Positions 57,801 to 64,000 of a stretch of 64,000 nucleotides of DNA are shown here, one piece after another. Origin of the DNA: Boletus sp. NGJ (lineage: Eukaryota; Basidiomycota; Agaricomycetes; Boletales; Boletaceae); contig JAGTXK010000055.1 of the NCBI GenBank assembly GCA_019096195.1, positions 1,240,001 to 1,304,000 on the forward strand, given 5' to 3'. The first letter of the stretch is position 1. Each line of letters starts with the position of its first letter. The notes under the pieces are model-generated. The model ran no database searches and was not told where the DNA came from. It worked only from the letters and a program-made list of their open reading frames with translations. The translations under genes and the position numbers were made by a program.

Positions 57801-59389
57801 TCAAGCGACTCGCCGACCGTCTACTTGGTTCACCTCATATAGACAAATCTACATCGTGGATAGGTGGGAAAGTCAATAAACCTTCCCTGGACAGCATTGG
57901 TAGTTGGCTTGAAGTACATCTCACCAAGTTTATTGCCGGTGAAGGCAACGAGACGTCTCCTCCCGCAAGCGAGGTCTCGAAGGCCCAATTTACCGGCCCA
58001 TTCTCGAGCTACAGTGCTATTTCTTCGGCAACGACGTCAGCTAGCCCATCTCCCCCTCCCACAATCGCTAACTCGCACATCGCGTCGGCGATGCAGCCAC
58101 TTAAGCGGAGCGGCTCCGCAGTAGCACTGCCTTCTACAACTATGCACATCCCAGTTGACAGGGCGTCCTCTGCCATGGAGTATCACCGCCCCACGAGACA
58201 TGCATCACCTGCACCGCCCAAAACTGCACCACTCCACTCAACGGGATATTATTACTCGCCTTATGCCCCTCAAGCGGGCGGACCTTCTATGGCCAATGGG
58301 TACGCGGCTACGTATGGGAGTGAACCATCTTCGCGAAAGACGTCACTTGAGATCACGGCCGAGGAAGGTTCCGAAGTACAGAACGTTTTACGGAACGAGC
58401 AAGACCAACGACAGCCAAAAATCATGCACGGCAACCAGGAAACTCAAAATTCAGGTGGCTGGTGGAGCTCACTTGGCAACACCGATTCCGCACCGACACC
58501 CACCGCTACGACGTTCCACCATGTTGAAGATGTAAGGGAGTCGGGAGAAGGGTTCATCTCCCTGATGGACGATTCTGCATTGTCGTTGATGCGAAACGTA
58601 ACCGCATCATCTCATCAGAAAGTGGAGAGTACATTTGATGATGAAGCAGATGATCTTGGGTTAGGAAATAGTGCGCACAGGGGAACACAGGACGAGCCTG
58701 CGAAGATGATGGAAGATAAGCCACCAGCTGCACCAGTCCAAGACACTACTAAGGGTGAGGAGCAACGAGGTAAGCTACAAATGCGATCAGTTTCGCGGTA
58801 ATGCTACTATTTTTTTTTCTGCTAGACCCTCCCACGCCTGCAGCTGCCTCGGCGGGCTCGTGGTTGAGCCGGTTATGGAAGCGGTCCGACACCCCTGGAC
58901 CGATCAAAGCCAGCCTTGGTGAAGAGACAACTTTCTACTATGATAAGGAGCTGAAACGTTGGGTGAACAAGAAGGTGAACAAACTTCTGCATGTTTTCCT
59001 GATAGTGCCTCATCCTCTTCCAGGCTGGAACTGAAATTCTGCAACCATCAGCACCTCCACTTCCACCTTCACGAGCCCAGACTGCCTCCCCTAGCGTGAG
59101 CAACTCTCGTTTCAATGGGACATCTAACGGGCCGGTCGCTCACCATCAACCACCTCCACCGAGGACCGCATCCGCGATTGACTTAAGCACATCTCCAAAC
59201 TCCAAACTCCCAATGCGTGTACGGTCTAACTTGGTACCTATCGAAGTTGCATCGATGCCGAATACACCCGCACCGAGTGGCATGCCAAATCCGCCACCGA
59301 TGGGACGGTCACGGTCACAAGCTGCGAAGAAGAATGTGAGGAGTAGATACGTAGATATATTCCAGCAGGACGGGCCCTCAGGCGTATAG
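54810..59389 (+). CDS. SEC16: COPII coat assembly scaffold Sec16
   Basis: Eight exons: 54810-55170, 55222-56494, 56547-57034, 57082-57349, 57402-57674, 57730-58769, 58826-58974, 59024-59389; 1405 residues. The first 380 residues are Pro/Ser/Tyr-rich and disordered. The central conserved domain starts PVISFGFGGKVLTCFHGS and continues VLHQLLPDYVFETKAAEYPG, with YLEERAEEIL; its ACE1-type helical solenoid includes LDKIQEFLVRGERRQAYHYAL, LWAHAMIIAS, KWPEIVASIV and LLGSQNPHINP. The tail has TTFYYDKELKRWVNKK and ends AAKKNVRSRYVDIFQQ, the family C-terminus that binds Sec23. Sec16 marks ER exit sites and organises COPII coat assembly. All introns are GT-AG and keep phase. Confidence 0.95.
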
Positions 59390-59604
59390 TATCCAGTGGA
59401 GGTGCTTTCAGAGGGTTGCATTCACGTAGACAGTTTCTCTTCATACCATTATATCATTCTTATTATTGCGTTCTTGTTCGATCTTTGTTATCTATCACGC
59501 TTTATTGCACCGTCGCTATACTGGGATTGACACGTCATAGATTTCTTTGCAATTGGACCCGCAAATCTCAGACTCAGACTCTATTACACGGGGTACGCAA
59601 CCAT

Positions 59605-60804
59605 TTAAAATAAAAGTTTGAAGGGATACCCTGACCGTTTCCAATCAGCGTCGCGACGGAGCAAAACGAACGAAACATACCCCTGTTTTTGATGCGAAAC
59701 AATGATATCAAGATGGAGAAAACGAGGAAATTAACAAATGTCCAGAGGTATACCTGCGTCCGTTGCCGAGCAGGAGACTTTTGGTATGGCGTGACTATCG
59801 TTAGCATCAGGAATGAAGCTGCTAGGATCCCATCTATAGATTACAATAATGTAAACGACCTGGGCCGGGTGGGAAGTACGAAACACTTACAAATCATCGA
59901 TACGACCTGTACTTCTTGACCAAATTGGTTCTGATTACCCCCAGCAATCCAGCTGCCATCTTGACCCGCGTACGGCACACCACGGATACGCGTAAACATG
60001 AATCCGGACGTCATGACGAGGGATACGAGAACCGTTCCAGCTGCCCATATCCAACGGTTGTGAATTACTGGACGTATGAAACGGAAGATGAGAGTGACAA
60101 TGGGGATGAGAGAGATAACTGTGCCAAGTTTGGACCAGTCGATAGGTGCCTTGTAAGGTATTGGGATCGGGGTGTGGATGGACAGTTGTTCGGCCAGGGG
60201 TCCGGCTTCAAAGCCACTGTACACAAAGGCAAGTAGTGAGCACGGCATCAACATGGAGGAAGTGGTCCACACTTTGAGAAATCGTATTTAAATGGATTGG
60301 CAGCATTTTTGGCATTAGGACCCTCTGTGGCAGGATAGACATGTACGACGGGTGCAGAATTGAGTTGGAGCTGCATACAGCGGTCAAGGGGCCTATACAG
60401 GTAAGTCAAGCAACGTCATACCTTTTGAAAGACATTGATTGACTCGTCGAATTCGGCGGTAGCAAAGAAGTGGTTGTCACGGTGCACTTGGGGGGCAGCA
60501 GACCAGGCTTTGGCAACGGCGTTGAAGGAAGGATCAAACTCCCTGGCTGAGGTATTACTATTGGCCCGCAAGAATGGTGTGCGACTCACTTGCACGGGGC
60601 ACATCTGCGCTGTGGGTTCAGTGCTGTGAATTGGATGGAGGCGGACCAGGTGCGCTTGGGAGATGTGAGGAGGTCGAATACGCGCTCGTCGAGGCGTATG
60701 ACACCGTTCCTAGCGGCTGCAAGTTGAACGAGTTCGTCATGGGGCGAGTTGTTCGCGGCAAGACAGAGTGGAATGAGCAAAAGAGCGAGGAGAGACCAGA
60801 ACAT
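59605..60804 (-). CDS. OST3: Oligosaccharyltransferase subunit Ost3/Ost6 (thioredoxin-like)
   Basis: Six exons: 60804-60590, 60542-60422, 60370-60273, 60216-59891, 59833-59681, 59630-59605; 312 residues. A signal peptide (MFWSLLALLLIPLCLAANN) leads to a lumenal thioredoxin domain with redox motif CAPC at residues 68-71, followed by KEFDPSF and DNHFFATAEFDES and LNSAPVVHVYP. After it come four membrane segments (LIPIVTLIFRFIRP, AAGTVLVSLVMTSGFMF, GILAASFLMLTIV, FLVFSILISLF) and the end FRIKNRGYPF. Ost3/Ost6 slows glycoprotein folding through mixed disulfides so that OST can add N-glycans. The last coding exon is only 26 bases. The gene is divergent from PIK1 with 87 bases between the start codons. 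Confidence 0.93.
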
Positions 60805-60891
60805 GGTGGTCGACGTGTATGTTTGTCGTGGGAAGTGTTGCACCCACTATTAACCTTGTACGCGAGGCAAGTTAGACTTGGAGCCATATCA
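60805..60891. promoter_or_regulatory. Very short OST3/PIK1 divergent promoter
   Basis: Only 87 bases separate the two start codons, so both promoters and 5' leaders must overlap. No distinct TATA box is seen. Confidence 0.6.
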
Positions 60892-63800
60892 ATGTCTCAT
60901 GCCTTGCTCCTTCGGCTCTTTCTTTCCCCCTCCTTCTTCTCAGTCCACGTCGCCCTCCGATACCTCGTGCTCTATGCAGACAACATCGGAATCACCTACT
61001 ACCTCACCCGCAGGCTCTCTCATCTTGGTACTCACGAGCTACGCGACGTTTGGGGCTTCATCTGGTGAGCGCAGCGTTCCCATTCCTTTGTTCCAAACCT
61101 CATGCATGGTCGCCGAGTTCAGTCACCTTCTCGTTACTCGTCCATCGAAATCCCGTGCACTTGAGTGTTTTGTAGTCGACATTGCACAGCGGTCTACACA
61201 CATCGCCATGCTTGTCAGTTCATTTGATCCTCATGGTTGACCAGAGCGCTCATGCACATTAAGACACTATGGTTCATGCAAGCTTCACTCCAGGACTTCT
61301 CAGCGACTCCAACTTCCCAGCCATTCCTCGTCTGTCAAAGGACCTTGCACAGATGCCATGAAATCATCTTTGCTGAATTACCTCCACCTCCCTCGGGTCC
61401 ATATCCTGGCTTGTCATCGTCCTGTAATACTCTCTTTGCACGAAGAAAGGTCAAGCCCCGTGTAGAACCTGCCTTGGTTGGTGTTGGCCTCGTCTTGGCA
61501 GGTGTTCCCGCTATGCCCGCGCTAACAGAGGTTATGGGCGAAGTGGCTTTGCAGCAAGGCCGAGCAGACGACGATGCAGTGAATCTCCGCAGTGTCGAGG
61601 CAGATGATGATCTCGCATCCGGCGTCCCTGCCAATGCAGACTCGGGTGAAGATGACGACAACCCCTCTGACGAGAAACCTGACAACGAGAACACAGGAGA
61701 ATCAGAGGTGGCACCTACAATTGACACGGAGAAGCACACACCGACGCGATCAATCCCGTGTCGTCGGCGCACTATCATTGCTGCGCAAACGAGTCCTGCG
61801 CTAGTTTATCTTAGTAACGTACATCGATCCCGACTTTCGGAAGACCCCCTTGACCAGCAGGATTCACCCCCTGGTCGCGTTTCGAGCCCATATAAGTCTT
61901 CACCTTCAATATCTTCGTCTGGATCCCCACTCAAGCAAAATGCGATACCTGTGGCCGATGCTCTCTTGCAAAGGTATGATATACAGTCACAATCCCATCT
62001 CCTAAGAAGCCAGTATTGTCGGTCAGAGGTACGCCCTCCCCTGTGTGCCCCGACACAACCTGGGAGTTTATGAATATATCGGCACTACCTGGTTCCATTT
62101 AGGTTCAATTTCTTCTTACGCTCGAGAGTATATCCAATCGCCTTTTGGTTGTTCCTAAACCTGCACGTGTCAGTGCTTTGCGGGCTGAATTGACTGCTTT
62201 GAATCATAAACTTCCTGCTGAAGTTCGTCTCTGTCACGGCTCTCTGTAACAGTTTTCTCATCGAATCTTCTTATAGGTTTGCATGCCAATATGGTGTTCC
62301 TCATCGGATACCTATGAATCCACCACCACCACCGTCAATACCCAGCCCCATCACAAAATCGTCCGCATTCCGCCTGGCGAAGCCGTGGTTCTTAACTCTG
62401 CCGAACGAGCGCCTTATCTCCTCCTCATAGAGATTCTGCACGACGACCTCAACTTTGACCCCTCTAAGCGAGGGAACAAGGAAATCCTCAAACGTATTGT
62501 CTCAAAGGAGAATGAGAGAAAGGGCGCCTCGAAAGAACTCATAACATTTGGAAACACGAGGTCGCGTCCCTCTGTGATTATAGATGCCATCGTGGGTTCC
62601 GAACAAGTTCTGGGAAAAGATACTGCGGACCTACAAGATGGAGGGGTCACGAACGACACCGACACACCACATGGAGGAAGAGTTACCGCATCGCCTGTCT
62701 CGGATGAAGAAGAAATGGATCTTGTGGAACAAGTATATGGAGAAGGGCAGTCGTTTCGCGGGCCAATTGATCTCACAGAAACGATTGTCCTCCCACCTGC
62801 ACCTAAGAATCGGGAACTTGAGCTTGCCACTTGGTCTCGTGGTTCCTCACTGCCATCTTCTCCTGTGGCGGGACAGAGCGCACCACTTACGTCTGTTACG
62901 AGTTCTCGTTCGATACTACCACCTACGTCCGATCCGGCAGACTCTCTTCACTCTCCTAGCACGGGTGCGAGCGGGGGGGAGCGCATCTTGTCACTCGATG
63001 ACTATTCAGAACGAATGCGAACAGCAGCAATTATGCTCGCCCAGTTAAACGCCAGTCTTGTTCGCGAAACCGTCACCCCCCTGTCTAAACCAATGGGATA
63101 TGGTACGGACGCAGCTCGCGGAGTAATACAGGATATCTCGCCTTCTTCTTCGAGTTCCTTCAGTTGGCTTCCAGGTTCGAGCTGGCTGGGGGTTGGAACC
63201 TCCGACGGAACATCAAGTGGTCCTGCTCTTCCTGCACTTGATGGTAACTCCAGACCCCATGACACTATTACCTCCGCCCCTATCACGCGCATGCGCGTCC
63301 AACATGCTGAAGCTGCTGCAATCCGGAACCGTATCATGCAAGAGATGCTCGCTCTAGAGGAGGAACGCATGGCTCGTATGCGTGAGGGTGAGATCGGTTT
63401 TGAGGACTCTAGAAGTAGTGGGGGGATGAAGACGGCCGAGGATGAGGGAATCATCAAGAGAGAGTTGAGTAAAGTTGATCCATCTGCGGTAGTATTCAGC
63501 GAGTCTTGGGTTGCTAAAAAGGTTCGTGAAACGTTGTGTATGTACCTTTCATCAATTTGTTGATACTTCGTTCAGAGTCGGGTACGGCATGGATCGCCTT
63601 ATGGGCACCTAGGTGCGGAATACTAAATATTTTCGCGCGAGTTCTTCTGAACTCAGACATTGGTAGCAAATTGGGATTGTGTCTCTGTCATTGTGAAAAC
63701 CGGTGGCGATCTGCGACAAGAACAGGTTGCTGTGCAACTAATTCAAGAGTTCGAACGGATATGGCAAGAGGAGAGCTGTCAATGTTGGGTTCGATAGTAA

Positions 63801-64000
63801 GCTTTAGTCACATATCTCGGCTGTTCAGCCTCGGCTTAACTTGAATGCCTTAGCTTCCGCATTCTGATCACGGGGGCGTCGTCGGGTTTGGTTGAGACAA
63901 TTACAGACGCCATCTCTATACATTCCATCAAGAAGGCTGAATATGCGCGACGTCTGGCTGAGGGTCGATTGGGTTATGTAACGCTGTTAGACCACTTCAG
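60892..64000 (+). CDS. PIK1: Phosphatidylinositol 4-kinase Pik1 (PI4K beta type), N-terminal part; 3' end outside window
   Basis: Exons 60892-61064, 61123-61213, 61264-62028, 62103-62222, 62277-63521, 63576-63612, 63667-63796 and from 63854 past the edge. The N-terminal helical LKU domain has LLLRLFLSPSFFSVHVALRYL and DNIGITYYLTRRL, then CHLLVTRPSKSRALE and TLWFMQASLQDFS. A long acidic, disordered middle carries ISNRLLVVPKPARVSALRAELTAL and KIVRIPPGEAVVLNSAERAPYLL. The kinase domain begins with [33 protein letters not shown] and reaches RILITGASSGLVETITDAISIHSIKK. It makes PI4P at the Golgi, needed for secretion. Introns 62223 and 63522 use GTTCGT donors. Sec16, Ost3 and Pik1 lie side by side, all secretory genes. 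The ATP-binding C-lobe is cut off by the window. Confidence 0.93.

Noticed and set aside
61975-62010. GTATGA...AAGAAG stretch of 36 bases in PIK1 exon 3
   Set aside because: Too short for an intron here, and the encoded LLQRYDIQSQSHLLRS continues the frame into the conserved CRSEV block.

Overview
The window is nuclear DNA of a filamentous basidiomycete, most likely an agaricomycete. Genes are tightly packed on both strands. Nearly every gene is cut by many introns of about 45-60 bases. The proteins read as basidiomycete versions of conserved eukaryotic families (SEC16, a SERCA-type pump, kinesin-1 with an IAK tail, SSB-type Hsp70, CBP4). I see no transposon, LTR element, tRNA, rRNA or CRISPR array. 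Gene models were spliced by hand; reading phase was checked across every exon junction, and exon coordinates are given in each entry.

Layout, left to right. 1-4946: end of SPC24, then a divergent pair of S-phase genes, CAF-1 large subunit (-) and RFC2 (+), whose shared 130-base promoter carries two ACGCGT boxes. 5138-10299: SSB Hsp70 (-), mitochondrial ribosomal protein uS2m (+), anthranilate synthase TRP2 (-). 10486-17440: SHQ1 (+), an SLC35F6-like transporter (-), an arrestin-fold protein (+) and the bc1 assembly factor CBP4 (+). 18166-23575: SIP5-like RING protein (-) and a SERCA calcium pump (+), divergent. 23822-26279: two tandem secreted double-psi beta-barrel proteins, the only obviously lineage-specific pair. 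26618-34997: an unknown protein (-), exportin CRM1 (+), TMA20 (+), an SRR1-domain protein (+) and a second unknown protein (-). 35533-40736: CDC27 of the APC/C and CCT1 (both -). 41160-49854: kinesin-5 (-), ELF1 (+), kinesin-1 (+). 51176-64000: a Puf3/Pumilio protein (+), SEC16 (+), OST3 (-) and the PI4-kinase PIK1 (+, cut by the window end).

The genes do not form a pathway cluster. Several serve chromosome replication and segregation (SPC24, CAF-1, RFC2, CDC27, kinesin-5) and several serve the secretory pathway (SEC16, OST3, PIK1, SERCA), but each is single and independently promoted. The unusual material is in gene structure: three GC-AG introns, several in-frame stop-free introns that hide inside open frames, micro-exons down to 5 bases, non-consensus GTYCGT donors, an apparent one-base frameshift in the essential CCT1 gene, and a frame slip in a pyrimidine microsatellite of a secreted-protein gene. 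I did not find a convincing new multi-gene system.
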